Source of the DNA: an uncultured Clostridia bacterium
GTDB taxonomy: Bacteria; Bacillota; Clostridia; Peptostreptococcales; Anaerovoracaceae
DNA: 64,000 nucleotides
Direction: 5' to 3'
Assembly: GCA_934281605.1 (NCBI GenBank)
Contig: CAKQXD010000006.1
Coordinates: forward strand, 62,001-126,000
Part shown: one piece after another, positions 1-7,543 of the stretch
How the letters are laid out: the number at the start of each line of letters is the position of its first letter
Position numbering within the stretch: the first letter of the stretch is position 1
Notes under the pieces: generated by a model
The model's input: the letters and a program-made list of their open reading frames with translations, nothing else
Databases searched by the model: none
What the model was told of the DNA's origin: nothing
Program-made: the position numbers and the translations under genes

Positions 1-269
1 AGCAATCCTCGTTCAGCTTCTGTGGATATAAGTTTAGCAGAATTCCTCCCGAAAATCAACGATAAGACGATGACAAAATACATTTCGGAACAGTTGTCAG
101 GGACTTACTATCTTCCTGTAGGTGGTAAGAGTATAGCGTTAGGATCGTTGTCAGAGAAAAGCAGAATTCGGATACTTTGTATATTGTTGAGACAGAAATC
201 ATGCCAATAAAAAACGGAGATCGCAAATTACCAGGTCAAAAGCCTCGTAATTTGTACAAGAAAAAATAG
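1..269 (+). pseudogene. 3' remnant of an unidentified, frameshifted coding sequence
   Basis: Frame 1 is open from the first base of the window up to a TAA at 208-210. Frame 3 between about 129 and 269 reads as a better protein end: it begins EYSVRIVVREKQ, continues through VETEIMPIKNGDR and ends LPGQKPRNLYKKK before TAG. Joining the two frames near 127-131, where a single base seems lost in GGTAAGAGTAT, gives one smooth polypeptide. I read this as the C-terminal part of a gene broken by a one-base deletion, with a Rho-independent terminator 40 bases later. I do not recognise the family. The AT-rich composition differs from the genes that follow. The two frames are seen directly; the single-gene origin is inference. 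The gene body lies outside the window. Confidence 0.4.
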
Positions 270-307
270 AACCTGTATAATATACACATAGCGATAGATC
301 ATGTGAG

Positions 308-330
308 GAGAGCATACGGCTCTCTTTTTC
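308..330 (+). terminator. Rho-independent terminator after the broken gene
   Basis: A 6-bp stem GAGAGC/GCTCTC with a 5-base loop is followed by TTTTTC. It closes the transcript of the remnant gene and separates it from the GTPase operon. Confidence 0.75.
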
Positions 331-400
331 TTTGCAGAAATCTGGAAATTTTGTATTTCCTCACAAAAAATTCATGAAGTTGGGATAACATAAACCGTAC

Positions 401-415
401 TATTGTGGTACAATA
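401..415. promoter_or_regulatory. Possible operator palindrome upstream of the G3E GTPase operon
   Basis: TATTGT-ggt-ACAATA is a perfect inverted repeat with a 3-base centre, about 80 bases before the first GTPase gene. It contains a TACAAT element that could be a -10 box, but I see no well-spaced -35. A metal- or redox-responsive repressor site is a guess from position only. Confidence 0.3.
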
Positions 416-493
416 ATTACGAAGGCTGGGCGGAGCCCGCTTTGCAGAATATATAGCATAGAATAAGATTTTAAGATAAAAGGAGATGTTTGG

Positions 494-1720
494 ATGACGA
501 AAGTAGATATTATATCGGGCTTTTTGGGAGCCGGGAAAACGACCTTTATAAAAGAGCTGATTTCGAAGGTTTACAGCGGTGAGAAGATGGTTCTCATCGA
601 GAATGAATTTGGTGAGATTGGCGTGGACAGCCGGTTCATGCAGGACGCCGGCATCGAGGTAACGGAGATGAATTCCGGCTGTATCTGCTGCACGCTGGTC
701 GGGGATTTTGCGAGATCTCTGAAGCAGGTGGTGGACACGTATCATCCGGATCGTATCATCATCGAGCCGTCGGGAGTCGGTAAGCTTTCAGATGTTGCAA
801 AGGCCGTGTCCGACATGCAGGAGGAAGCGCAGATCGAGGTGGACAGCCTGATCACCGTAGTAGACGGCAAGAAAGCTAAGATGTATATGAAGAATTTCGG
901 TGAATTTTTCGATAATCAGATCGAGTATGCCAACACCATCGTTCTCAGCCGGACGCAGATGATGGACGAGGTGAAGTTAAAGGAATGCATTGAGCTGCTG
1001 CGTGGAAAAAATGAAGAAGCGGCTGTCGTTACGACGGAGTGGGACAAGCTGTCTGGCGATATGATCAAGGCTGCGCTGGAGCAGGGACACGATCTCAAGA
1101 AAGAGATGATGGAGCTGATTTCTCACATGCATCATGAGCACCACGACCATGACCATGACCATCATCACGATCACGAGGAGCATGATCACGAACACGAACA
1201 TCACGACCACGGTCCGGACTGCACATGCGGCTGTCACGATCACGATCACGAGGAGCACGATCACGACCATGACCATGAACACCACCATGATCACGAGGAA
1301 CACGAGCATCACCATCATGATCACGAACACCACCACGATCACGAAGAGCATGACCACCATCATCACGACCATGATCATGGCCCGGACTGCACGTGCGGCT
1401 GCCACGATCATGACCATGAACATGGTCACCACCATCACCATGCGGATGAAGTCTTCACCAGCTGGGGCATCGAGACAGTTCATAAATTCAGCCGCGCAGA
1501 GCTGGAAGACCTGCTGAAGCTGCTGAGCATGACTCAGGACTTCGGAACGGTGCTCCGTGCTAAGGGAATCGTTCAGACGGAAGAAGGCGGCTGGCTGGAA
1601 TTCGATATGGTGCCGGAAGAAACGGAAATCCGCGACTGCAAGCCGGATTATATCGGTCGTATCTGCGTCATCGGTACCGAACTGAAGAAGGAAGAGCTGG
1701 AAAAAGTATTTGCGAAATAA
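494..1720 (+). CDS. G3E-family (CobW/ZNG1-like) GTPase with a very His-rich metal-binding segment
   Basis: This 408-residue protein is a P-loop GTPase of the CobW/HypB/UreG class, whose members load metals (Zn, Ni, Co) into target proteins. The Walker A loop GFLGAGKTT lies at residues 9-17, the family metal motif GCICC follows near residue 61, and EPSGVG forms the Walker B region. Residues about 212-316 are an extended His/Asp/Glu tract in which the unit GPDCTCGC occurs twice, near residues 240 and 296, giving paired Cys clusters. The CobW C-terminal domain follows. The usual NKxD guanine motif is replaced by SRTQ. The start follows a good AAGGAGATG site. It heads a probable operon with a second G3E protein 40 bases downstream. 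A zinc or other metal chaperone or store is likely; the metal is not determined. Confidence 0.85.
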   Translation: MTKVDIISGFLGAGKTTFIKELISKVYSGEKMVLIENEFGEIGVDSRFMQDAGIEVTEMNSGCICCTLVGDFARSLKQVVDTYHPDRIIIEPSGVGKLSDVAKAVSDMQEEAQIEVDSLITVVDGKKAKMYMKNFGEFFDNQIEYANTIVLSRTQMMDEVKLKECIELLRGKNEEAAVVTTEWDKLSGDMIKAALEQGHDLKKEMMELISHMHHEHHDHDHDHHHDHEEHDHEHEHHDHGPDCTCGCHDHDHEEHDHDHDHEHHHDHEEHEHHHHDHEHHHDHEEHDHHHHDHDHGPDCTCGCHDHDHEHGHHHHHADEVFTSWGIETVHKFSRAELEDLLKLLSMTQDFGTVLRAKGIVQTEEGGWLEFDMVPEETEIRDCKPDYIGRICVIGTELKKEELEKVFAK

Positions 1721-1760
1721 AGACATAAAATAAGATAAATATGACAGAAAGGATACTGTT

Positions 1761-2708
1761 ATGGAAATACCTGTTTATTTATTTACAGGACTGCTGGAAA
1801 GCGGCAAGACCACTTTGATCCACGAAGTGGCTTCCGAAGAGGGCTTCCTGGAACCGGGCAGAACGCTTCTGATTCGGACGGAGGAAGGCGAGGAGAACTT
1901 CAGCGAGGCGTTTTTAAAGAAATACAACATGACGCTGCTGACGCTGGAGAATCCGGAAGAAATGACCCGGCAGTTCTGGAGAAAGTGCGAAGAGGAATAT
2001 AAGCCGGCACAGATCATGATCGAATACAACGGTATGTGGGAGATGGAATCCCTTTATATGAGCGGACTTCCGGGAGAATGGTTCCTCGGCGGGATCTATT
2101 CTACAGTCAATGCGGAGACGGTTGACCTCTACATGAACAATATGCGGAAGAAATTCATGGAGCCTATCAAGGATTCCAACCTGATCATCGTAAACCGTTG
2201 CACGGAGGAGACGGATCGCATGAAGCTTCGCAGAAATTTCAAGGCTCTGAATCCACAGGTGCAGGTGGCTTTTGAAAAGACCGACGGCACCATGTTTGCC
2301 AACGAAGACGAGATCATGCCGTTTGATTTCAGCGGACAGGAAGTAGTCATCGAGGATATGGACTACGGCCTCTGGTATCTGGACGCCATGGATCATCCGG
2401 GCAGATACATGGGTAAGGACATCACATTCGTGGCCAAATACTGTGCAAGCTCGGACCAGTCCCACAAGTATTTTGTGCCGGGACGGCACATCATGACCTG
2501 CTGCGCCGACGACATCCAGTTCATGGGGTTTGTCTGCTTCTTCGATGAAAAACCGGATTTCAAACATGAGGACTGGGTCAAGGTGACAGTTAGCTTCGAT
2601 TACGGCCCGTGCGAAATGTACGGAGAAGGGGAAGAAGGACCAATCCTGAAGCTGGAAAAAATCGAAGCGGCTCCGAAGCCGGAACCCGAACTGGTAACTT
2701 TTTCATAA
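1761..2708 (+). CDS. Second G3E-family GTPase-like protein lacking the CxCC motif
   Basis: This 315-residue protein starts with a CobW-like P-loop (FTGLLESGKTT, residues 8-18) but has no CxCC metal motif and no His-rich tract. The G4 position reads NRCT rather than NKxD. The C-terminal third (after residue about 200) resembles the CobW C-terminal domain in position only. It follows the His-rich paralogue by 40 bases with an AGAAAGGA ribosome site, so the two are probably co-translated. A partner or regulator of the first GTPase is a reasonable inference; a dedicated client is not visible. The family assignment rests on the P-loop and overall layout. Confidence 0.7.
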   Translation: MEIPVYLFTGLLESGKTTLIHEVASEEGFLEPGRTLLIRTEEGEENFSEAFLKKYNMTLLTLENPEEMTRQFWRKCEEEYKPAQIMIEYNGMWEMESLYMSGLPGEWFLGGIYSTVNAETVDLYMNNMRKKFMEPIKDSNLIIVNRCTEETDRMKLRRNFKALNPQVQVAFEKTDGTMFANEDEIMPFDFSGQEVVIEDMDYGLWYLDAMDHPGRYMGKDITFVAKYCASSDQSHKYFVPGRHIMTCCADDIQFMGFVCFFDEKPDFKHEDWVKVTVSFDYGPCEMYGEGEEGPILKLEKIEAAPKPEPELVTFS

Positions 2709-2710
2709 AA

Positions 2711-2770
2711 ACAAATAAAGGAGTGCCCCGGGGCACATCAATGTTGCCCTGCGGACAACAAATAAAGGAG
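2711..2770. repeat. Direct repeat flanking a 14-bp perfect palindrome before ridA
   Basis: The 13-mer ACAAATAAAGGAG occurs at 2711-2723 and again at 2758-2770, where it supplies the ribosome site of ridA. Between them lies the perfect palindrome GTGCCCC/GGGGCAC at 2723-2736. The arrangement looks like a duplicated ribosome site with a hairpin between the copies. Confidence 0.6.
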
Positions 2771-2776
2771 ATTATC

Positions 2777-3157
2777 ATGAGTAAGATTACAAAGATTCAT
2801 ACCGATAACGCACCGGCCGCAGTAGGTCCTTATTCGCAGGCAATCGCTGCTGGCGGCGTGCTTTACACTTCCGGCCAGATCGCGCTGGATCCGGCGACGG
2901 GAGAAATCGTAGGAGATGACATCAAGGCGCAGGCTGAACAGGTGATGAAGAACCTGGCGGCTGTCCTGGCTGAGGCTGGAACATCCCAGGAAAACGTCAT
3001 CAAGACCACCTGCTTCCTCAAGGACATGGGAGACTTCGGCGCATTCAACGAAGTGTATGGAGCGTTCTTTACAGAAAAACCGGCGCGTTCCTGCGTAGCA
3101 GTCAAGACTCTGCCGAAGGACGTTCTCTGCGAGGTAGAAGTCATCGCAGTTCTGTAA
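2777..3157 (+). CDS. ridA: RidA family enamine/imine deaminase
   Basis: This 126-residue protein is a full-length RidA/YjgF/YER057c member. It hydrolyses reactive enamine/imine intermediates made by PLP enzymes such as threonine dehydratase. The N-terminal APAAVGPYSQA segment, the central GQIALDP strand and the C-terminal ARSCVAVKTLP segment with its substrate-binding Arg are the family hallmarks. I chose ATG 2777, 6 bases after AAAGGAG; an upstream in-frame start inside the GTPase gene would add a non-family extension. It acts in the cytosol, usually as a trimer. Confidence 0.95.
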   Translation: MSKITKIHTDNAPAAVGPYSQAIAAGGVLYTSGQIALDPATGEIVGDDIKAQAEQVMKNLAAVLAEAGTSQENVIKTTCFLKDMGDFGAFNEVYGAFFTEKPARSCVAVKTLPKDVLCEVEVIAVL

Positions 3158-3215
3158 AGTGAGCAGCGTGCAGCACTGAATTCCAATATCAACAAAAGGA
3201 GCGAAAAACAGGCAT

Positions 3216-4598
3216 ATGAAACGTAAAAATGCGTGGGAAAAATACAATGAAAACGAGCGAAAAGAAATCTTTCGTTTCGCTGAAGACTATAGAAAATTTA
3301 TTTCCGAGTGCAAGACGGAGCGGGAGTGCGTAGAGGTTCTTACTGCAAAGGCTGAAGCTAACGGTTACCGGAACCTGGACGATGTCATCGCATCGGGCGA
3401 GACGCTGAAAGCCGGAGATAAGGTTTATGCGGTTAACATGAAAAAGATGCTGGCTTTGTTTCACATCGGAACGGAATCCTTTGAAAGCGGCATGAACATT
3501 CTGGGCGGACACATCGATTCTCCGCGTCTTGATCTGAAACAGAATCCGCTTTATGAAAGCGATTCCCTGGCTCTTCTGGAGACTCATTATTACGGTGGTG
3601 TGAAGAAGTACCAGTGGGTAGCGAGACCGATGGCGCTTCACGGCGTTGTCATCAAGAAAGACGGGACGTCCGTTACCGTCAGCATTGGGGAAAAGGATGA
3701 TGAACCGGTTGTAGGCGTTTCCGATCTGCTGATCCACCTGGCTGCCAAGCAGATGGACAAGAAGGGAGCACGCGTCGTAGAAGGGGAAGATCTCAATATC
3801 CTCATCGGGAGCATCCCACTGGAAGGCGAGGAGACGGAGCCGGTCAAGGCTAACATCCTCAAGATCCTGAAGGACAAATACGATATCGAAGAAGCTGATT
3901 TTCAGTCGGCAGAACTGGAAGCTGTACCGGCTGGACCGGCCAGAGATTACGGCCTGGATTCCAGCATGATCATCGGCTACGGGCAGGACGACAGGGTTTG
4001 CTCCTATCCGTCGGCAGAAGCTATGTTCGCGGTGGAAAATCCTGCAAGAACCTGTGTCTGCCTGCTGGTGGACAAGGAGGAAATCGGCAGCGTGGGAGCG
4101 ACGGGTATGCATTCCCGGTTCTTTGAAAACACCGTAGCGGAAGTGATGAACTGCATGGGAGCATACAGCGAACTGGGCGTTCGCAGAGCACTGGGAAGAT
4201 CCTGCGTGCTGTCATCCGATGTCAGCGCAGCCTTCGATCCTAACTATCCATCCGTTATGGAGAAGAACAACTGCGCATATTTCTGCAAAGGTCTCACGTT
4301 TAACAAATACACGGGAGCACGGGGTAAATCCGGTTCCAACGACGCCAATCCGGAATACATCGCCAAGCTGAGAAACATTCTGGATAACAAAGACATATCC
4401 TACCAGACTTCTGAACTGGGCAAGGTAGATGAAGGCGGCGGCGGCACCATTGCCTACATTCTGGCAAACTACGGTATGGAAGTCATCGACAGCGGTATCG
4501 CTGTGCAGAACATGCACGCACCGTACGAGGTGGCAAGTAAAGTAGATATCTACGAAGCGAGACGTGCCTATGAAGCTTTCCTGCTGGAGATGAAATAA
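3216..4598 (+). CDS. apeB: M18 family aminopeptidase
   Basis: This 460-residue enzyme is a cytosolic metallo-aminopeptidase of peptidase family M18 (aspartyl aminopeptidase type, two zinc ions). The zinc-site motifs are visible in order: GGHIDSPRLDLK with the His-x-Asp pair, DKEEIGSVGATGM with the catalytic and bridging Glu pair, and NMHAPYEVAS with the final His ligand near the C-terminus. Length matches the family. The AGGAG site lies about 14 bases before ATG, longer than usual. The stop codon overlaps the next start by one base (TAATG), so this gene and the decarboxylase are translationally coupled, which suits peptide catabolism feeding amino acid decarboxylation. Confidence 0.93.
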   Translation: MKRKNAWEKYNENERKEIFRFAEDYRKFISECKTERECVEVLTAKAEANGYRNLDDVIASGETLKAGDKVYAVNMKKMLALFHIGTESFESGMNILGGHIDSPRLDLKQNPLYESDSLALLETHYYGGVKKYQWVARPMALHGVVIKKDGTSVTVSIGEKDDEPVVGVSDLLIHLAAKQMDKKGARVVEGEDLNILIGSIPLEGEETEPVKANILKILKDKYDIEEADFQSAELEAVPAGPARDYGLDSSMIIGYGQDDRVCSYPSAEAMFAVENPARTCVCLLVDKEEIGSVGATGMHSRFFENTVAEVMNCMGAYSELGVRRALGRSCVLSSDVSAAFDPNYPSVMEKNNCAYFCKGLTFNKYTGARGKSGSNDANPEYIAKLRNILDNKDISYQTSELGKVDEGGGGTIAYILANYGMEVIDSGIAVQNMHAPYEVASKVDIYEARRAYEAFLLEMK

Positions 4599-6085
4599 TG
4601 GCGGGGGGCATTACAGAATTCCTGCTGAAACACACCGGACTTTGTCCGGTGTCTTTTCATATGCCGGGACATAAGGGCAGCCGGCTATACCGGCAGCTGG
4701 GATACGGCCAGTTCCTGGATCATATCATGGACTGCGATATCACGGAGATCCCGGGGGCGGACAATCTCTTTCAGACGGAGGGGATTATCCAGGAAACTCA
4801 GGAAAAGTACAGAGAATTGTACGATGTCAGGAAGTCCTATCTGCTGATCAACGGAACCAGTGGAGGACTGATTGCAGCTGTGCTGGCAGCGGTGGAGCTG
4901 GGCGACGAGCTGATCCTGGCGAGAAACTGCCACAAGTCGGTTTTTAACGCTTTGTCGCTGGGAAATATTAAACCGGTGTATGCTTATCCCCAGGAGGAAG
5001 AGCGCTATGGTATTGCTGGTGTGGTGACAGCGGAAGAAATCGAAAAGACAATGGAGGCACATCCGCAGGCAAAAGCAGTGGTACTCCCCAGTCCGAATTA
5101 CTACGGGATCTGCAGCGATATTGCCGCCATCGCAGAAGTGGTGCACAAGTACGATGGCGTGCTGATCGTGGATCAGGCTCACGGAGCACATCTGAAATTC
5201 ATGAAGGATCAGCCGCAGGCCGCGGAAGATTGCGGTGCAGACATCATCGTGGACAGCATCCACAAGACGCTGGCGTCCTTCACACAGAGCGCTGTGCTCC
5301 ACGTCAATTCGGACCGGATCAGCCTGCCGATCCTGGAGGACAGACTGCAGAAAATCGAGAGCACCAGTCCGTCTTATCTTCTCATGGCTTCTCTGGATCT
5401 CAGCGCAGAGATCATCCGGGAGCACGGGACGCAGCTGTTTGAAAAGTGGCAGGAAAATCTGGATGAATTTTACCGAAAGGCAGAGAACATACCAGGACTG
5501 AGATTGCTGCGGGAATGCAGCGAGAAAGACGGGAGCATGGATCAGACCAAGATCGATCTGGATATGAGCGCCCTGGGAATTTCGGGAGCACGGCTGGAAG
5601 AAGCACTGATGGAGCGTAATATTTTCTGCGAGCTGACGACTGGAAATATACTCATGTGCATGACGGGGATCGGCAATACGAAAGCCGACTATGATAAGCT
5701 GCTGGAGGCTTTGCAGGAGATCGCAGCGCAGGAGAGCCGAGGTCGTCAGACGACACAGGACGTGCCGAAGGATTTGGAGAAACCAGAAAATCTGGAGCAC
5801 ACAAAAACCTCGGAAAATCCAGCATCATTAAAAATCCCATGGAATAAAAAAAGACCCCTGCATTCTGCCGCAGGGGAAACAGAAACGGAGGATATCAGCA
5901 GATGCAGCGGCCGAATCTGCGGAGCATCCATCATACCGTATCCTCCGGGGATCCCTCTCATCTGTCCGGGAGAAGTCCTGGATGAAGAGGATATTCAATA
6001 TGTGCTCCGCCTCAGAGAGCGGGGCGAAAACGTCATCGGAATCGATGAACAGAACCGGATCACGGTTATTTCAGAACCCCGTTGA
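4598..6085 (+). CDS. Orn/Lys/Arg decarboxylase family PLP enzyme
   Basis: This 495-residue protein belongs to the Orn/Lys/Arg decarboxylase major domain family (fold type I). Visible motifs are FHMPGHKGS near the N-terminus, NGTSGG for cofactor phosphate binding, VDQAHGAHLKF with the PLP-ring Asp, and DSIHKTLASFTQSA with the Schiff-base lysine at about residue 222. It should remove the carboxyl group from lysine, arginine or ornithine; the substrate cannot be read from sequence. Residues about 385-430 form a low-complexity Pro/Glu/Lys linker before the C-terminal domain. The DNA of that linker carries a terminator for the opposite strand. The last 20 bases overlap the end of the convergent ferredoxin gene. 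Confidence 0.88.
   Translation: MAGGITEFLLKHTGLCPVSFHMPGHKGSRLYRQLGYGQFLDHIMDCDITEIPGADNLFQTEGIIQETQEKYRELYDVRKSYLLINGTSGGLIAAVLAAVELGDELILARNCHKSVFNALSLGNIKPVYAYPQEEERYGIAGVVTAEEIEKTMEAHPQAKAVVLPSPNYYGICSDIAAIAEVVHKYDGVLIVDQAHGAHLKFMKDQPQAAEDCGADIIVDSIHKTLASFTQSAVLHVNSDRISLPILEDRLQKIESTSPSYLLMASLDLSAEIIREHGTQLFEKWQENLDEFYRKAENIPGLRLLRECSEKDGSMDQTKIDLDMSALGISGARLEEALMERNIFCELTTGNILMCMTGIGNTKADYDKLLEALQEIAAQESRGRQTTQDVPKDLEKPENLEHTKTSENPASLKIPWNKKRPLHSAAGETETEDISRCSGRICGASIIPYPPGIPLICPGEVLDEEDIQYVLRLRERGENVIGIDEQNRITVISEPR
5844..5876 (-). terminator. Minus-strand Rho-independent terminator inside the decarboxylase gene
   Basis: On the minus strand a 7-bp stem CCCCTGC/GCAGGGG with an 8-base loop is followed by TCTTTTTTTATT. 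On the plus strand there is no T-run after the hairpin. It therefore ends the ferredoxin transcript, which overlaps the decarboxylase gene by more than 200 bases. Confidence 0.75.
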
Positions 6086-6770
6086 TCCCGATGGTGACCA
6101 CCTTCAGCGGAATATCCTTTCCGCTGGCGGCGATCGCCTGTTTCACAGCGTATTCCAGCCCGCCGCAGCACGGAACTTCCATGCGGGTCAGCGTGATGCT
6201 GCGGATGGTGTTGCTGGCGAACATCTCTGTCAGCTTTTCGGAATAGTCTACCATGTCCAGCTTCGGACATCCCATCAGTGTGATTTTTCCCTCGATGAAA
6301 TCCTTATGAAAGTTTCCATAGGCGTAGGCGCTGCAGTCTGCTGCGATCAGCAGATCGGCGTCTTCAAAATACGGCGCCTGGATCGGAGCCAGTTTGATCT
6401 GTACCGGCCAGTTGGCCAGCTGGCTTTCTATCGGTGCAGGGGATCCGGCAGCATTGGCAGCATCCGTAGCTGCAGCAGAACCAGAAGCATCAGCAGCCCC
6501 GGATTCCTTTGCCTTGAACTTTGCAGCAGCACGCTTGGCTTTATGAGCTTCTACGGCAGCCTCGTCGTAGTCTGCAGCTTCCCGCTCTTCAAAGGTGATG
6601 GCACCCGTCGGGCATGCCGGAAGGCAGTCTCCAAGACCGTCGCAGTAATCATCACGCAGCAGTTTGGCTTTGCCGTTTACCATGCCGATGGCACCTTCGT
6701 GGCAGGCTTCGGCGCACAGACCGCAGCCATTGCATTTTTCTTCATTTATGGTAATAATTTTTCTGATCAT
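6066..6770 (-). CDS. Ferredoxin-type 4Fe-4S protein with a C-terminal Cys-containing domain
   Basis: This 234-residue protein has an N-terminal ferredoxin-like domain. Cluster one uses C13, C16, C19 and C23 (CNGCGLCAEAC). The second site is CDGLGDCLPACP, with C43, C49 and C53 but no Cys at the second position of the usual CxxCxxCxxxCP. An Ala-rich linker (about residues 75-115) leads to a C-terminal domain with single Cys residues in LIAADCSA and MGCP and a CC pair in VPCCGG. It is divergent from a Crp/Fnr regulator, an arrangement familiar from clostridial redox and nitrosative stress loci. The electron partner is unknown. Its 3' end overlaps the convergent decarboxylase gene by 20 bases. 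Confidence 0.85.
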   Translation of the reverse strand: MIRKIITINEEKCNGCGLCAEACHEGAIGMVNGKAKLLRDDYCDGLGDCLPACPTGAITFEEREAADYDEAAVEAHKAKRAAAKFKAKESGAADASGSAAATDAANAAGSPAPIESQLANWPVQIKLAPIQAPYFEDADLLIAADCSAYAYGNFHKDFIEGKITLMGCPKLDMVDYSEKLTEMFASNTIRSITLTRMEVPCCGGLEYAVKQAIAASGKDIPLKVVTIGINGVLK

Positions 6771-6827
6771 ATCAGAGTCCTCCTTGCTTTTCTATCAGAA
6801 TTCTAATACAATAGGGTCATCAAGTAT

Positions 6828-6841
6828 GTTGTTTTTACAAC
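6828..6841. promoter_or_regulatory. Candidate Crp/Fnr-type operator in the divergent intergenic region
   Basis: GTTGT-tttt-ACAAC has 5-bp half-sites around a 4-base centre, the geometry used by FNR/HcpR-type regulators. It lies between the ferredoxin gene and the Crp/Fnr gene, so the regulator may control both. Confidence 0.5.
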
Positions 6842-6866
6842 GTGATAAAAAATTCTGGAGAAAAAT

Positions 6867-7541
6867 ATGAAAAAATATATGGAGCTGCTGCGGAGGGCGA
6901 AGATTTTTCGCGGCGTAGAGGAAAAAGATATTTTGTCCATGCTGGATTGTCTGACTGCCGTGAAAAAGCACTTTGCACGGGGCGAATTTCTGTATCGTGC
7001 AGGGGAGTCTGCCGGCATGGCGGCTCTGGTGCTGGAAGGCATGTTCCACATTGACCGCGAGGATTATTGGGGCAACAACAGCATTCTGGCGGATGTATCA
7101 GCGGGGGAACTGCTGGGGGAAGTCTATTCGTTTTTAGACGATGAGCCGGTGGGAATCAACGCCGTCGCAGTCCAGGACAGCACGGTGCTCCTGCTGGATG
7201 TGAAGAAGATCTTTCAGGTATGTTCAACGGTATGTCCGTATCACGCTCAGCTGATCCGTAATTTTGCCTATGTACTGGCGGTCAAGAACCGGGAGCTGAC
7301 ACGCAAGCTGGAGCACATGTCCCAGCGGACGACCAGGGATAAGCTGCTGTCTTATCTGTCCGACCAGTCCATCAAGCAGGGATCGTCTTATTTCGATATT
7401 CCCTTCAATCGTCAGCAGCTGGCGGATTTTCTGGCGGTGGATCGAAGCGCTATGTCTAAGGAACTGGGAAAATTGCGGGACGAAGGTATCCTGGAATTCA
7501 ACAAGAACCATTTTAAGCTGAAACAGGGGAGGGAGTATTAG
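6867..7541 (+). CDS. Crp/Fnr family transcriptional regulator
   Basis: This 224-residue protein has an N-terminal cyclic-nucleotide-binding-like beta barrel (about residues 1-120), a long dimer helix and a C-terminal winged helix. The recognition region reads QQLADFLAVDRSAMSKEL near residues 180-197. No N-terminal Cys cluster of the FNR kind is present; isolated Cys residues occur near 28 and in VCSTVCPY. An HcpR-like or other redox/NO-responsive activator is a fair guess from the divergent ferredoxin gene. A GGAG site precedes ATG. Confidence 0.9.
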   Translation: MKKYMELLRRAKIFRGVEEKDILSMLDCLTAVKKHFARGEFLYRAGESAGMAALVLEGMFHIDREDYWGNNSILADVSAGELLGEVYSFLDDEPVGINAVAVQDSTVLLLDVKKIFQVCSTVCPYHAQLIRNFAYVLAVKNRELTRKLEHMSQRTTRDKLLSYLSDQSIKQGSSYFDIPFNRQQLADFLAVDRSAMSKELGKLRDEGILEFNKNHFKLKQGREY

Positions 7542-7543
7542 AT

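Noticed and set aside
1134..1440. CRISPR-like or tandem DNA repeat in the GTPase gene
   Set aside because: The repetition follows His/Asp/Glu codons and the protein motif GPDCTCGC; unit lengths vary and the frame is kept.
977..1726. Long open frame opposite the His-rich GTPase gene
   Set aside because: It is the mirror of His/Asp repeats (CAC/GAT/CAT codons) and gives a Val/Met/Ile-rich protein without a ribosome site.
2609..2776. N-terminal extension of RidA inside the previous gene
   Set aside because: ATG 2777 has its own AAAGGAG and matches the family start; the extension is out of frame coding of the GTPase end.
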